A stretch of 64,000 nt of DNA from Ceratobasidium sp. AG-K (Eukaryota; Basidiomycota; Agaricomycetes; Cantharellales; Ceratobasidiaceae): NCBI GenBank assembly GCA_037039685.1, contig JAWNGF010000002.1, positions 5,022,001-5,086,000 of the forward strand. Reading direction: 5' to 3'. The notes under the pieces were generated by a model. That model was not told the DNA's origin. It saw only the letters and a list, made by a program, of their open reading frames with translations, and did no database searches. Numbering within the stretch: position 1 is the stretch's first letter; each line of letters starts with the position of its first letter. The position numbers and the translations under genes were made by a program. Of this stretch, positions 11,781-23,451 are shown piece by piece.

Positions 11781-13119
11781 CCGCATCCAGCAAGCGCCAG
11801 GCTAAATGATCAACTTCTCAATCGCCGGTCTACTCACTTGCGATACCTTGACAGTTGCGGTATTGGATGCTTAATAGCTCACAGCAAACAAACTCTAACT
11901 GCAGTTCGCAATATCTGACGCGATGACACGAGTGCCTCGGGAAGAGTGTAATGCATACACCAACCAAAATAGAGCTGTTGACGCCAAACATTACTATTCC
12001 ACTCATAAGGCTGGCAAGTAATCGCGCCAAATATAAGCCTAGTGATCATAATGCACCAGATGATTCAACGATAGCCCCCCTCCCCCCTCCGCTAGGAATA
12101 CAATTAAGCTTACAATGGGGGAGACGACCACGCCCAATGAGTGTAAGAGCAGATATTACGAAAGTCAACCTAATCGGTAGCCTCTTCTGGCTTGGTGTCA
12201 ATTCATAACAACGAAGGCACTCGGCACATGAAGATTATCGTTTGCATGACCAAAAATGTAGAAACACAAGACAGAATAAGGGCATCCATTATCAGCTGCC
12301 TCCCCTGTGTAATAACACCCGGCTTCCATGCCCTCTCCCGCCCCGCCCCGCCCCACTTGCCTAAACTGGCCTACCCAAGCTTGTCTATGTGTCAACGAGA
12401 TTTGTAAACAAGGGGGTCACGTAGCATGCACTGAATTTCGAGCCACCGGTAACCCCGGCTTAGGTCTTACACGACGGTGCTCTTACGCTGACACTTCTGG
12501 AGCTGGTTCGAGCCAACGGCCGTACTGAATTCTCCGACTCATGAACCGACTCCAGTTGCTCCCGCCCACTAGTTGCGGTGAGGAGACGGTCCTAACACCT
12601 GCTCAGCTGGGTCAAGGCGAAGACTGTCGAGCTCTGGCTTCGCCTACTCCTGGTCCGCGACCAAAAAATCTGGTAGGGCCAAATGATGTTACAGCCAATA
12701 TAAGTAATCCTGCCTGTCAGACGCCATGAGGTGGTTCAGACTCAGGCTTGGACAAGGCGGGACATTGAGCAATGGGCTTCGAACTCCCTGCTGGGTTTAT
12801 ATATTTTTGGAGAATGACGGGATGTACCAAGAGCCGAGAACAACGCTTTTCATGTGAAAAAATCAACTGTATGCGGTGGCACAAGCCTCGGCTCGGACCC
12901 GAACTACCTGTCAAGTCGGCAAATAAAGAGCACCCCTATCCCTTTATCGGTGAGGAAACTCTATAATCATGTAATATGGATTCGGGTGGTGTTTTTGGAC
13001 AGTTATTTCGCGCTCCAGCGAGTGTAAATATGCTAACCGACATTATTGTCTTGTGAATGCTTGCACGACATTCAATCACTAAAACGGCATGTGAACCAAA
13101 CAAATTGCGTCGCTTGCGA

Positions 13120-13125
13120 CACGTG
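13120..13125. promoter_or_regulatory. CACGTG element upstream of the enoyl reductase gene
   Basis: CACGTG 58 bp before the chosen start at 13183. The longer frame that begins upstream would put the element inside coding sequence, which is one reason to prefer the 13183 start. Confidence 0.35.
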
Positions 13126-13182
13126 ATCAGGCATCCCTATGATAAGAATAATATCAGCGGTTCATCTTCTGTTCGAGACATA

Positions 13183-14688
13183 ATGCTTAACTCGGTCCGA
13201 CGAGGCGGTGCTATAAGCACATGTTTGACTCGACAGTTCTCCTCGCACCGGGCAGTAGTGTATACTTCGTCAGGCGATCCTGCGCAAGTTTTATCGATTT
13301 CTAAAGTACCGCCTTTACCGAAATCCGTCCCGGCTGGCCATGTTGGCATAAAGCTCATATTGTCCCCTATTAACCCAGCCGATCTAAATGTCATACAAGG
13401 TATGATAATAACACATTACCCGGAAATGGCTTATGCAACATCAAGCTATCGTCAAGGTGTGTATCCATCCAAACCAGCCATCCGACACGACTTGGGGACA
13501 CCGTCGCCATCCTATATCGGAGGGAATGAGGGAGTTGGTCGTGTAGAAGAATAGGGGAGGGAGTCAATGGCTTGGTTGTTGGGGACTGGGTAGTCATGAC
13601 TAAACCTCAGTCTGGTACCTGGGCATCGCATGCATATGCTGATGCCAAAGATGTTATTCCCGTTGATAAACAAGTGGGAGAGGCCCGGGCGGCAACTATA
13701 ACGGTCGGTTCAGCTATACGATCCTTATATCATGGCTGCAACACCTCGCTTTGTCGGCTAGGTGAACCCGCCGACCGCCCGTGGGATGCTCTCCGATTTC
13801 CGAGATCTATCAGCAGGAGACTACGTCATTCAAAATGGTGCAAACAGCGCTGTAGGGCAAGCTGTTATACAAATTGCGGCCGCACGTAACCTACAAACTA
13901 TCAACGTTATTCGAGACCGGTGAGCTCTCTAGCACATGTTTTATAGTATGAAGCATTTAGGAACGTATACTCCGCGTACAGACCTGACGTGGACGAACTC
14001 AAGCAACACCTCATATCTCTGGGCGCAACACATGTGATAACCGACAAGGAGCTAATGGAAGACTCAATGAAGGTAAAAGTAAAGGAATGGACCAGTGGCA
14101 AGGTTTGTATGCGTCGTCATTGTTTGCAAATCTCTAACACCCATTAGGGAATCAAACTCGGGCTCAACTGTGTGGGGGGCAAGCCCACAATGGCTCTGGC
14201 CAAGCATCTCGGAACTAATGCTGCGCTGGTTTCTTATGGGGCGATGAGCAAGTCCCCACTCTCACTTCCCACGAGTTTGTTTATATTTAAGGTAAATTTA
14301 AACATTATTATCTACCGTGCAGGCTCAGGTATTCTTCTAGAACCTTGCATCGTACGGATACTGGCAAACCCGGTGGTAAATCCTACAGGCTGCATAGTTG
14401 ACATCAATTATTGACTATTAAATAGGTATGAAACTCATACGCATGAAGAACGCCACTCTATGCTTCAGGAGATTACTGGACTAATGCTAGCTGATAAGGT
14501 GAGATCCCATATTAATCGACAGCCTACGCGACAAGCTAAACCGTAAATAGCTGAAAGCACCTGAACACGAGGTTTTGTGTATCGAGAGAGACGTTTCGGA
14601 CGAAGTTGCAACTCAACAACTGAGAGAGAAACTAAATAAAATCGCCGAGGGTCGATTTGGGAAGAAGGTGCTGCTAAAGTTTGAATAG
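13183..14688 (+). pseudogene. Mitochondrial 2-enoyl thioester reductase (ETR1/MECR-like), with one frameshift
   Basis: The chosen ATG begins a Ser/Arg-rich mitochondrial presequence ending near QFSSHRAVV. The rest has the MECR order: SPINPADLNVIQG, then GVYPSKPAIR, YIGGNEGVGRV, GDWVVMTKPQSGTW, VNPPTA, the NADPH-binding [16 protein letters not shown], and LGLNCVGGKPTMALAK near the end, closing at TAG 14686-14688. The reaction is NADPH-dependent reduction of trans-2-enoyl-ACP in mitochondrial fatty acid synthesis, which feeds lipoate. About seven introns are seen, for example ~13708-13767 and the one at ~13919. At ~13549-13552 the frame hits TAG directly after GRVEE; one additional A would restore EEIGEGVNGLVVGDWVV. 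No intron can fit there. All other blocks are intact, so a sequencing error or very recent mutation is likelier than old decay. Confidence 0.72.
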
Positions 14689-14952
14689 TCTTTCGGGTTG
14701 TAATATATCAGGAGCGTTCAAGCAGCTTTCCCGCTTAACGATACAGATTGCACATCACGGGTTCTGAAGAAGACGCATACGCCGTTCGACAGGATTGAAA
14801 CGAGATATCGATAGTGTCTTAAATTTCTATTATACAAGTACTCCTACACCTCAATTAGAATTGATATTAATAACACATCAAGCACGAACGGGGAAAGTAA
14901 GAAGACAGGCATAGGAGGCAAAATCAAAAGTGTAGCTGAAACGGTAGAATTA

Positions 14953-16063
14953 TTAGTGCTGAGCCTGCTTTCCTTGGGCACGACGGGAACGCCTCAGGAT
15001 GAGAGACGACATGGAAGACAGAGATGATGTGGCGCTCAATGCAGCGAGCGCGGAAGCCGAGGCAGAGGCAGAAGCGACGGCAGAATTATTGGAGGAATGG
15101 CCAGCGATCGCCTTGATGGCGTTCTGGCGGACTGTGCTATTCTGCCGTTGAGGTCTACGCGTAGAAGGGCCTGCTTGGGCTTGGACCAGCGAAGGGGTCC
15201 TTGCCATCCGGTCGTTGACACGAGTAGGGCAACTGATCGAACGAGAGTTGATTTCTTCCACGCGTCGGGCGACACTGCCAGAGGTACTCGTGGTTGTCAC
15301 CGTGGTGCGAGAGGAAGTACGAGTAATGCGACGTGTGGTAGTGGCAACCATAGTCTGCTCGCTAGGAATAGAACTAGAGGTAGATTGCGCGGTGATAATG
15401 GTAGACGCAGTAGAGGCGGAGGGCTTCTTTGGCTTAAGGAGAGAAAATATCAGTTATCCATCGAAATAATAGGTACTAAGTGTTACTTACGGCCGAAGCA
15501 CGGAGCGCACGAAGAGCATTAAAGTGTTCAGCCCTCTTTGTAGCGACCTCTCCTGGGGTGAACTCGTTATCCGGGTCACTGTCACTGCTGTCCATTAAGG
15601 CCACTCCGCGAATTTTCCCGGGTCCGATGCGGATAGTCGACTTGATTCTGGGGGCAGGCCTAGGCAGGCGTTTGGACACTGCATCACGATGGGCTTTGGC
15701 TCGTCTATCCCAAGCGCGGCCTTCGTCCTGTGACTCCGGGTCAGTCGAACTCGCCAAGTCTTCCGCCTGGTCGCGATGCTGGTAGAGCTCAGACGGGACT
15801 GAGATGGGCTCGACGTTGGGTGGCAGATGTTCAATGACCGCTGTACTCGCGTTTACATCGAGCACTTGGGTGTCAGAGCGGCGGAGCAGTGGCAGGCGTC
15901 GGGCGTGTGTGTTTTGCACACTTGTGCGGGCTTGCTTAACCTGGACAACAATTAGCCTGTTATTAGCCTGAGCCATGGTAAGGGGACTTACAGGATTAAT
16001 ATCAGTGTCGCTGCTGCTGGCCTGGCGCTTGAGCTTTCGCGTACTCGATAGGTTGGACATCAT
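14953..16063 (-). CDS. Hypothetical Ser/Ala-rich, basic protein
   Basis: Not recognised. Three exons (introns 15941-15991 and 15433-15490 on the minus strand) give a protein of roughly 330 residues from ATG 16061-16063 to TAA 14953-14955. It is disordered: N-terminal MMSNLSSTRKLKRQ, a mixed charged middle with DSSDSDPDNEFTPGE, and a basic Ser/Thr-rich C-terminal third with an Ala-Ser run (SASASASALAALSATSS) and LRRSRRAQGK near the end. Basic clusters such as TRKLKR could act as nuclear signals. The two splice pairs are canonical and the frame stays open across both, which is the main reason to call it coding. No domain, signal peptide or membrane segment is seen. Confidence 0.6.
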
Positions 16064-16572
16064 GGAAAGTATAGTGCAGTCGAGTATTCAGCGTCGAGGA
16101 GGGAGTGGAAGGCAAGAGCAGGACTTCGTCCTGAACTCAGCAGCTCTTATACCACGACGACATGGTCCAATTCTTCGTATATTGTGTTTTAAAAAGCTGG
16201 TCCAAGTGATTCGTGTTTGGCCACGAGGGAGAATGATTATTGTGGTTGTCGTTACCACATAGGGATGCTGTACAGGGACCAGGTGTGCTAGCACTCTAGC
16301 ACCACACCGTAACTCGCCTTGCCCGCCCTCGTCAAGGCAATGCCGTGGGTTGTTTCATTTGGAAACACCCTCGTGAGATTATTTCTATTCTAGACTTGAG
16401 TTCTCGTATTGACCCAAACAGAGGTCACCGCCAACGCGCATACACCCCCGTTCGGCGCTTGAAAATCAATTCGTAATGATCGACGGAGTCTAAATTCTGG
16501 TTCACTCCTTTGTGATCTAATCGGTGCGCATCTCATTCTATTCCATTTTATCTGCAGGATCATTACACCACA
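16064..16572. other. Intergenic region without recognised features
   Basis: About 500 bp between the start of the Ser/Ala-rich gene and the stop of the Abp1-type gene, both on the minus strand. It should hold the promoter of the former and the 3' end of the latter. I see no convincing open frame or repeat. Confidence 0.5.
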
Positions 16573-19247
16573 TCACTCGTGCAGCTGGACGTACGCTGCC
16601 GGGAATAGCCCAGTCTCGCCATTTGCCGTGGTTCCGCTCCACCAGTCGTCGCTAACCGAAGTATCGACTTGCAAAATGTGTTCGCCCTCCTTGAATGAGA
16701 TTTCGTTCCCTTCACCGGCTTCGTAGTCATATAGTGCAATTGCGACCGCGCCGTGTTCTTCGGGTTCGGGCTCGGGCTCTGGAGTAGCAGGGCGGGGCGG
16801 GGCAGCAGGGGCAGCAGGAGGAGCAGGCGGCGGGGGCGGTGGCGGGGGCGGTGGGACAGGCTCGGCCTAGAAAAAATACGATTAGCACACATACTCGAAC
16901 ATTCTGCAGGGACTGTGGACTAACGGCTTCTTCAGCCGCTTCGACTAGCTCAACGTAGGTTGCTACTGTGATATTAGTATTATACCCTTCGGTGCTAACG
17001 TTTTACCCACCTGGGAAGAGCCCAGATTGGCCATGGGAATTTGTTCCTTGCCACCAGCCTAATATGGCGTACCGTTATAAGTGGCCATAAGTTTCAACTC
17101 TTTGACATACCTTCATCTATCATTTCGATATTAGTAATGCGTTCGCCTTCAGCGAACGATATCTCGTTCGGTTCGGCGGCCTGTGGAATAGCTTATTGAT
17201 TGGCAACCCCCGTTGACTAGGATGCAGCCTACCTCATAATCATAGGCCGCGACCGCTTGCTGTCCTTGGCCGAGATCCAGCTGTGCCGTCTGCGCATACA
17301 ATGTTAGTACAACGAGGGCGAATCATTCGAAGAGCGTACTCGTTGCACGACCTCCTCAACGGGAGATGGTTCTCTTGGCGGAGCAGCCGGTGCTTGTGGT
17401 GGTGGTGGCGGAGGGGGAGGGGGAGGTGGAGGTGGGGCTATTTTTATTTATTTAAAAAAGATATTAGTATTTGGGCAACCTTTTCAGACCCGTCACTGTA
17501 TTACCTTCTGGCTCAACCTCGGGCTCGGGCTCTGGTGCCGGACGAGGAGGAGCTGGCGGCGGAGGTGGAGGCGGAGGTGGCGCTAAACTTGCTGGATCAG
17601 CGCATGTCAAGGATGCAAGCTCGATTGGACGTACGAGCCGTTACTTCTGGTTCAGGCTCTGGCTCAGGCTCTGGTTCAGGTTCAGGTTCGGACTGCATAT
17701 GAGATGCAGCGATGACAGCACCGGCGCCAAGGGCAACTGCTCCTACGCCAACACCTAGAGCTGCTTTGCTACGCGCCTCTTCCTCTGCCTCTTCTTGCTT
17801 TTTGAGTGCTTGGCGTTGGCTCCAAGTCAATCCGCCGCCGCGAGCGGGAGCAGCAGGTGAGGGTGCAGTTGCTTGTGCCTCAGCCTGTTGAGCAGCAAAG
17901 GGGTTTACCAGTTTCTTAGGCTTTGGCAAAGAAACCGGGGTATATGCGGTGCCAACAGGACGGATGAGGTCGTCATCGCTGGGCTTCGGTGGAGGGGCCG
18001 CTGCTGCTGGCTATACGATCGGTCAAGAACAAATACTATTGGTGATTGCGAGATAACCTACTGCGGGTACTGGCCGAGACGCAGCCGGTACAGGACGGGA
18101 CGCCGCAGGGATACTAGGTGGACCTGTTGGCCTTGGCGCCGCTGGAACCGGTGGTGCAGCCGGAGCGTCCCAAGCTGGAGCAGCTGCTGGCGTTGTCGGG
18201 ACCGGTCGAGGGGCTGAAGGGATCGGTGGCTGTGGAGTTGCACGAATATTGCCTAGCTCCTCACGAGCAGGTGTATAGGCCGTTCCCTATAAACAAATGG
18301 TTTTGGACTTGGCCAGTAGAGTGGCTGGTCAACGTACTACTTTACCGATAACATCAGGCTTGGCGTGTTTACGAAGTGCTGAGATGTCTGGTGCGCCCAC
18401 AGGCTTATAACTGGACCCGACGGGTGCAATGGGCTCAGCCCGCTTCGGGGCCTCCTTGTGAAAAGAGTACTTGGCACCCGAGGCGTCATTGACCTTTTTC
18501 ATAATGAGATCAGGGGATACATCTGACTACAAATAAAGGTGAGTAATGAGTAATCAAATTAAAGCATCCAGTTGCTCACCTCATTTCGAGCATTGATAAC
18601 AACGTGCGCCCCTTTCAAAAACGCGCCGACGGCGCCCGAGTGCGTATCTATCAGGTTGTTCAGGTCGGCCGCGTTACAGATTATATGAAAAGGTAGTCAC
18701 GAAATAAGCCCTTACGGGACTCGGGCACTCCATCTCCACACCACTATCAAACGGCAATACTGTCAGCGAGATGTGCTACTCACACATTCAAGCATGCGCA
18801 CGTTGATTTGCACAAATTTGTTAAGTTGGGACTGGAAATCTATTAGTAGGAGACTGTGGAAAAAGAGACACAACACCCACATTCGGGTCTTTTACGCGTG
18901 CAAACGCGTACTAGGGCGAACTGGTGAGCGCGTTCTAATTAGTCCAGCCGGAGCACGTACCTGCATTCTTCAACCAGTGATTGTTAGATCATAATAATAA
19001 AATTGGACAAGTTACTTACCGGCCATCCGAGAATTCCTCCTCCAGCGCTTCAAGACCGCCCGATCCGGTATCCTGCACCTTGAGATCGTTCGTACCTACT
19101 CGCATTGGTGGGCTCATTCCAAGCAATAAACTCAACTTTACCTTTGTCATAAGTGAACAGGCACCAGTCGGTGTTCGAGTCACCATTGAGGACTGCTTGA
19201 TACGCGGTTAATAGTTCCCGCGAGGACAAGTTGACGCCCAGCGACAT
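16573..19247 (-). CDS. Actin-binding protein of the Abp1/drebrin-like family (ADF-H domain plus two SH3 domains)
   Basis: Many small exons are read from ATG 19245-19247 to TGA 16573-16575. The N-terminal ADF-H domain is assembled from five or more exons: MSLGVNLSSRELLTAYQAVL, LFTYDKG joined to TNDLKVQDTGSGGL, then EEEFSDGRMQYAFARVKDPN and GAHVVINARNE. The middle is long and Pro/Ala-rich with a Glu-Pro repeat run near 17640-17690 and another near 16765. Two SH3 domains follow: AVAAYDYEAAEPNEISFAEG with WWQGTN (~17020-17270), and AIALYDYEAGEGNEISFKEG with DDWWSG and GLFPAAYVQL (~16575-16745). Abp1 links cortical actin patches to endocytosis and activates Arp2/3. A 48-nt intron inside LFTYDKG/TNDLK explains what first looks like a frameshift. 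Some small internal exons are approximate. Confidence 0.88.
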
Positions 19248-19294
19248 TGTGGTGGTTGAGGGCGGTTTGATGACAGTGGCTGTGCGACGTCATA

Positions 19295-19302
19295 TCACGT
19301 GA
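19295..19302. promoter_or_regulatory. TCACGTGA palindrome between Abp1-type and PDI-like genes
   Basis: The palindrome lies 48 bp from the minus-strand ATG (19247) and 152 bp from the plus-strand ATG (19454), in a 206-bp divergent promoter. Confidence 0.4.
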
Positions 19303-19368
19303 CGCTAATTTAAGAGTACGTGGCATCTTAGGGTCTATGCGGGCCACGTTTGACGCTCGGCTCCCCCG

Positions 19369-19375
19369 TATAAAG
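19369..19375 (+). promoter_or_regulatory. TATA-like box of the PDI-like gene
   Basis: TATAAAG is 79 bp before the ATG at 19454, in a suitable position for a core promoter. Confidence 0.4.
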
Positions 19376-19453
19376 TCCAGCTGGCAGCTGTCTCGACACC
19401 CCTGTACTCTACCTCTATCTTCCCTGCGCTCGTGTGATACCTATTCTGTCACT

Positions 19454-20468
19454 ATGCGAACTTACGCGCTCCCTTTGCTTGCCTTTGCTCAGCTCACTCT
19501 AGCTGGAATGTATCCCAAAAATGGAGCGGTTAAGCAAATTAGCGCCGCAGAATGGAAACAGGCAATGAACGAAGAGGTTAGCTCCGAAGTACCCGTACTC
19601 GATTATCATTACTAACTATTGTATTCTATGTAGATCACTGCCATTACCGCATTTGTGGCACCTTGGTGTGGGGTAAGCTACCCACTTGTTGTGCGAAATC
19701 TTCACCGACTGACCAATAATCCCAAATAGCATTGCCAGCGACTAACGCCCGAGTACAGCAAAGCTGCTGAATCCTTGGCCGGTATCGTTCCATTCTATGC
19801 TGTCGACTGCGATGCCGATGAAAATAAGCAGCTGTGTGGCGAGCAGGTGAGCAGACACTGCAGTATGTTCATTTGTGTACTAATTTATAACAGGGCGTGA
19901 AAGGATTCCCAACCATTAAAGGATTCCCAAGGGGAAAGAAAGGGGTGCCCCATGATTATCAGGGAGAGAGAACAGCTAATGGACTAGTAGACTTCGCTAC
20001 GAGTGAGGTTCCTTCTCGGGTAAAGACTCTGAAGGGCGTGTCTGCTATTCAATCATGGCAAAAATCCACCGTAAGCTCCTTTCAACTTGGGACTTTGCCC
20101 AATGAATGACTAACGCCTATCTCAGGATCCATCACTACCTCATGTACTGCTCCTAACACAAAAGCCCAAGCTTCCGGTTTTGTGGAAGGTTCTAGGATGG
20201 AGACATCACAAACAACTTTCCTTTGGCGCAACGAAAGACGAGAAAGGAGACATAATCAAAGAGCTAGGTATTGATGCTCCCGCAGATGGCAAATCGAAAA
20301 TCTTGGTTTGGGGCCCAGGCCAAACAACGCCAACGCTTTACGACGGTGAGTACTCACGATCCGAGATCTCAAGCATTGGCTCACTGGTTGTTCCTAGGTG
20401 TACTTAAATTTGATCCCCTCCATAAATTTTTGAAAGCTCTTCCAGAGAAATCCCACTCTGAGCTCTGA
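19454..20468 (+). CDS. Secretory thioredoxin-fold protein, protein disulfide-isomerase-like
   Basis: The ATG at 19454 begins a clear signal peptide (MRTYALPLLAFAQLTLAG). Introns start at 19577 and 19673 and others follow (~19847, ~20069, ~20345), ending at TGA 20466-20468; the protein is ~235 residues. The active site WCGHC is split by the intron after the codon for Gly, and is followed by QRLTPEYSKAAESL and KGFPTIKGFPRG with the cis-proline loop. A single a-type domain with no b domains resembles Mpd1/P5-like fungal PDIs. It would make or isomerise disulfides in the endoplasmic reticulum. There is no KDEL-type end (it ends KSHSEL; HSEL is a weak HDEL-like variant), so retention is plausible but not certain. 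Confidence 0.85.
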
Positions 20469-21707
20469 ACGCGGCGTGCCATCGTGTCCCGGTTATTTTC
20501 CTTTGCGATCTAGTTTCTTCACATACTCATTGCATCATTTGTGCTGTATCCACCTGGATGAAAAGCTTAGCTTTTCCATTGGATCGTATAAATCATATAT
20601 CATTTCGTTCTAGGATCCGCCCAGGCTGCTCAGTTAAATTCTGAAAGCACTGACTAAATAAATCCAAGTCACAATACCTAAGGCAACGCGCCCCAAATCT
20701 AGTCCCTTAGTGTGTCGGACATTCTTACCTGGCGTATCACGAGTTGAATCCCATTTGCATGCTCATCGATTCGGTGGTTGTATGCGCATCTACAAGCCAT
20801 AACGCCAAATGAAGATATTAAGAAGGGTTCTTCGAAGATTGTACCATCCGCTGAGCTCTCAGCAAAACCCATCTACAGACCTAAGTTTAAGTAAGATGCA
20901 AGATCGAGCAACGGCACCTTTGCATAATTTATAATTTATCACGAGGGATTAGTCGGGCTCACAGAATAGCTCAAGTAGCGCGCTGAATCCGAAAGGTTTG
21001 TGATGTTCCTTAGGGTTTCGGGTGTTTGCAACGCGCGAACGCCCATACAATCACATTTTATCCCGCCGAGGCCGCTCTAGGCTAGCGCGCCATATTCGTT
21101 TCAACTCTAGTGCGTGTAAGAGCTCTGGGCGAAGCATCGCGTTGTTGGGCAGTTGACACAGGAAGGTTCGTTGCGCCAGCCCAGCCAAACAGCGCATGAG
21201 CGAAGGCAACTGCGTTAATACCGTTGAAAATTTCCAAACTTCGGGAGTAAACGAGTTGGTTGTATGGGACCGAGTGGTTGGGTAGCCCTTTTATACAGGA
21301 TTCTCTGCCCAACGGGGTTTCGGTCACACCGTGCGTCTTGCTGTGATTTTTTTTTACGGCTAGAGGGAGCGTTTATGATTCTTTCAGTTTCATTCGACAG
21401 CAAAACATGTATCATTATCATAACCAGAATATTGGCATCGCATGCTACTCGGTAGGACCTCATTTCTCAAAGTATACTACGCAAGCGATGACTCGTATCG
21501 GAGAAAGATACATTTACATGGTCGATGGCGGCCCGAGGCTCATCGTAGTATGAGAAGACCCTGAGTTCAGTTGCAAGTGAAACTCGCTTATATTCATCGA
21601 CGCATATATAAACATACAGAAGCAGTACTCTCTATCTAGGGGCAGTAGTCCGAGTCCGAGGATACGATGAAGAAATAACAAAGGAAGGAGTATAGTACCT
21701 AGAAGCT
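20469..21707. other. Intergenic region between PDI-like and dioxygenase genes
   Basis: About 1.2 kb between convergent genes, longer than the two 3' ends need. Short open frames on both strands lack splice-supported extension or family features. A T8-9 run lies near 21348-21355. Confidence 0.5.
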
Positions 21708-23451
21708 TTACTCCAAGCCAGCAGTCACGTAGTTGGTAGATGTAATCGAAGTCTCGAAAGTAGGGTCCACACCGATCGCTACTCACGATATTAGAGACGA
21801 ATGACGTGTGCAAATGAAAGGACTTACTGATGTAGGCCAGGACACCGTCGGTTTCAGTCTCACCCAACAACTCAGTACTATACATGATGATAAGAACCTA
21901 TAATGGCAAAGTAATATATGACACTTACGAGGCAAACGCGTTGTATCCATCTGCGTTCTCGCTGTCCAAAATGCTATCCTCGTCATTGTAGGTGCGGCTT
22001 TCAGTTGTGTTGGCGTAAACACCCTGAGATAAGATTTTCTCGTTAAGCTCGTCGTCAAAGAACAACTGTCCAATGTGTCGGACGCTGCCTGCGTGGCTGA
22101 TGATAGAACCATTGGTTGCGACAGAGTAGTTGGTATGGACCATGGTATGGATGTGGACAGTACGGCCAGTATCTGAAGGGTGGTGTCATGAAAATATGAG
22201 AATACGCCGAGAGATGATTTCAGAATATACTTACAAAAGCCAGGGTAGGTGGTGAAAAACTCAACCATACCCTCCGAGTTTGTTGCGTATCCACCTCGCA
22301 AGAAGGAGACTGAGAAGCCAATCAGATTGGAAAAACTAGGATATGGCTCGAAAATACTTACGCTGGTCCGACATGCTAGTCGATCCTCCCCCTCCTCCTC
22401 CAGCCCCGCTAGTGGGAATGGCAGACGACGACTCTGTTCCGGTAGGAACCATGGTCATATTTCCAGCCGGTGCGGTCATATTCCCACTTGGGGCAGTTCC
22501 GTTTCCACCAGCACCACCGCCAGAGTTCGCACTAGTAAATCCAGAGTATTGTCCAGTAGACTGTGTGGAGATATATTACTGTTATTAGTCTTATCGTAAT
22601 AATGTGACTTACGTTACAGTGCCAGATCTCGACGAGCGCCTGGTCGAGGGGGGTGCAAGTGGTGACGTCCATGACTCCAATGTCGAGAACAAGATCTACA
22701 CCCTCCTGATCCTCACGGATGTCCTGGCGAAGGAGCTCATTGTTGACGTAGTATGGCCCTTCGGTCACCTCAGGAGTGGTGACACAGGTAGACTTGAACG
22801 CGGGTTAGGAGACATTTTATTGCGCAAAGCACAAAGTCCAACTTACGTTCTGAATGGTCGAGTATGTAGGGCTGCCAGCAGTTGAAGTTGAAGTTGCGAC
22901 AGAGGAGGCGCTAGTGGTAGAGATCCCAGTAGCAATGACGGTCGACTCGAAGCCTGTAACTGTCGCTGATGCCACCACGGTGCCGGAAGGGAACGAGCTG
23001 ATCCCGCCCGGGTTGAGACCGCCCCGCTGTCCTTGACCCGGTCGCTCCTGGCCTTGGCCTTGACCCTGGCCAGGCTGACCAGGAGCTTGGCGACGAAAGT
23101 GTCGTCCATTGAGCACTGGTTTGGCATTGCGCTTAGCTAGAGCCCGCTTGGCCTAGGCGTTACAGATATGATTAACAACCTATCGAATATTAGAGCAAAA
23201 TACTGCACACCTTGCGCTTAGCATTGAACTCGGCAATTTGAGGAGCACAATTGCGAGCAACAATATGGCGTTTGTTGGCTTCGAGCTGACGGCGATGCAA
23301 CTCAGCGCGAGGGAGATGATGAGACTCCCCGGGGTGGCCTGTATGCGATGATTAGCCAAGGTGTCAACCGGAAAACAGAACACATACCCGAGGCAACAGT
23401 GGCCACAGCAACAAGTCCAACTGCAACGACGGTCAAAGTCTTGGAAAGCAT
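21708..23451 (-). CDS. Secreted intradiol ring-cleavage dioxygenase-like protein
   Basis: ATG 23449-23451 begins a signal peptide (MLSKTLTVVAVGLVAVATVASG), then a His/Arg-rich propeptide-like part, then a low-complexity linker rich in Gly and Gln (GQGQGQGQERPGQGQRGG) and a Ser/Thr-rich stretch. The catalytic domain follows: TPEVTEGPYYVNNELLRQDI, DVTTCTPLDQALVEIWHCN, TTYPGFY with TGRTVHIH, and QLFFDDELN. The Tyr of EGPYY, the Tyr of PGFY and the two His of HIH match the four iron ligands of the family. A Gly/Asn/Thr-rich insert (about 22380-22560) separates the two halves. The stop TAA is 21708-21710 after a GLE end. The enzyme would open catechol-type rings outside the cell, for example lignin-derived aromatics. 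Six or more introns. Confidence 0.85.

Larger units (their letters stand above)
11672..13182. other. Divergent intergenic region, pericentrin-like gene / enoyl reductase gene
   Basis: About 1.5 kb between two divergently transcribed genes. A possible non-coding first exon and intron of the pericentrin-like gene lies at ~11678-11740 (GTGAGT donor and TTTACAG acceptor on the minus strand). CACGTG elements sit at 11774-11779 and 13120-13125. A run of GCCCC units lies near 12342-12356. No open frame in the middle shows family features. Confidence 0.55.

Noticed and set aside
12490..12520. tRNA-like B-box (GGTTCGAGCC)
   Set aside because: No acceptor or D arm could be paired around it, so no cloverleaf is supported.
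19090..19140. Apparent frameshift in the ADF-H domain of the Abp1-type gene
   Set aside because: A 48-nt GT-AG intron (GTAAAG to GAGTAG on the minus strand) joins YDKG to TNDLKVQ, the normal family sequence, so no base is missing.
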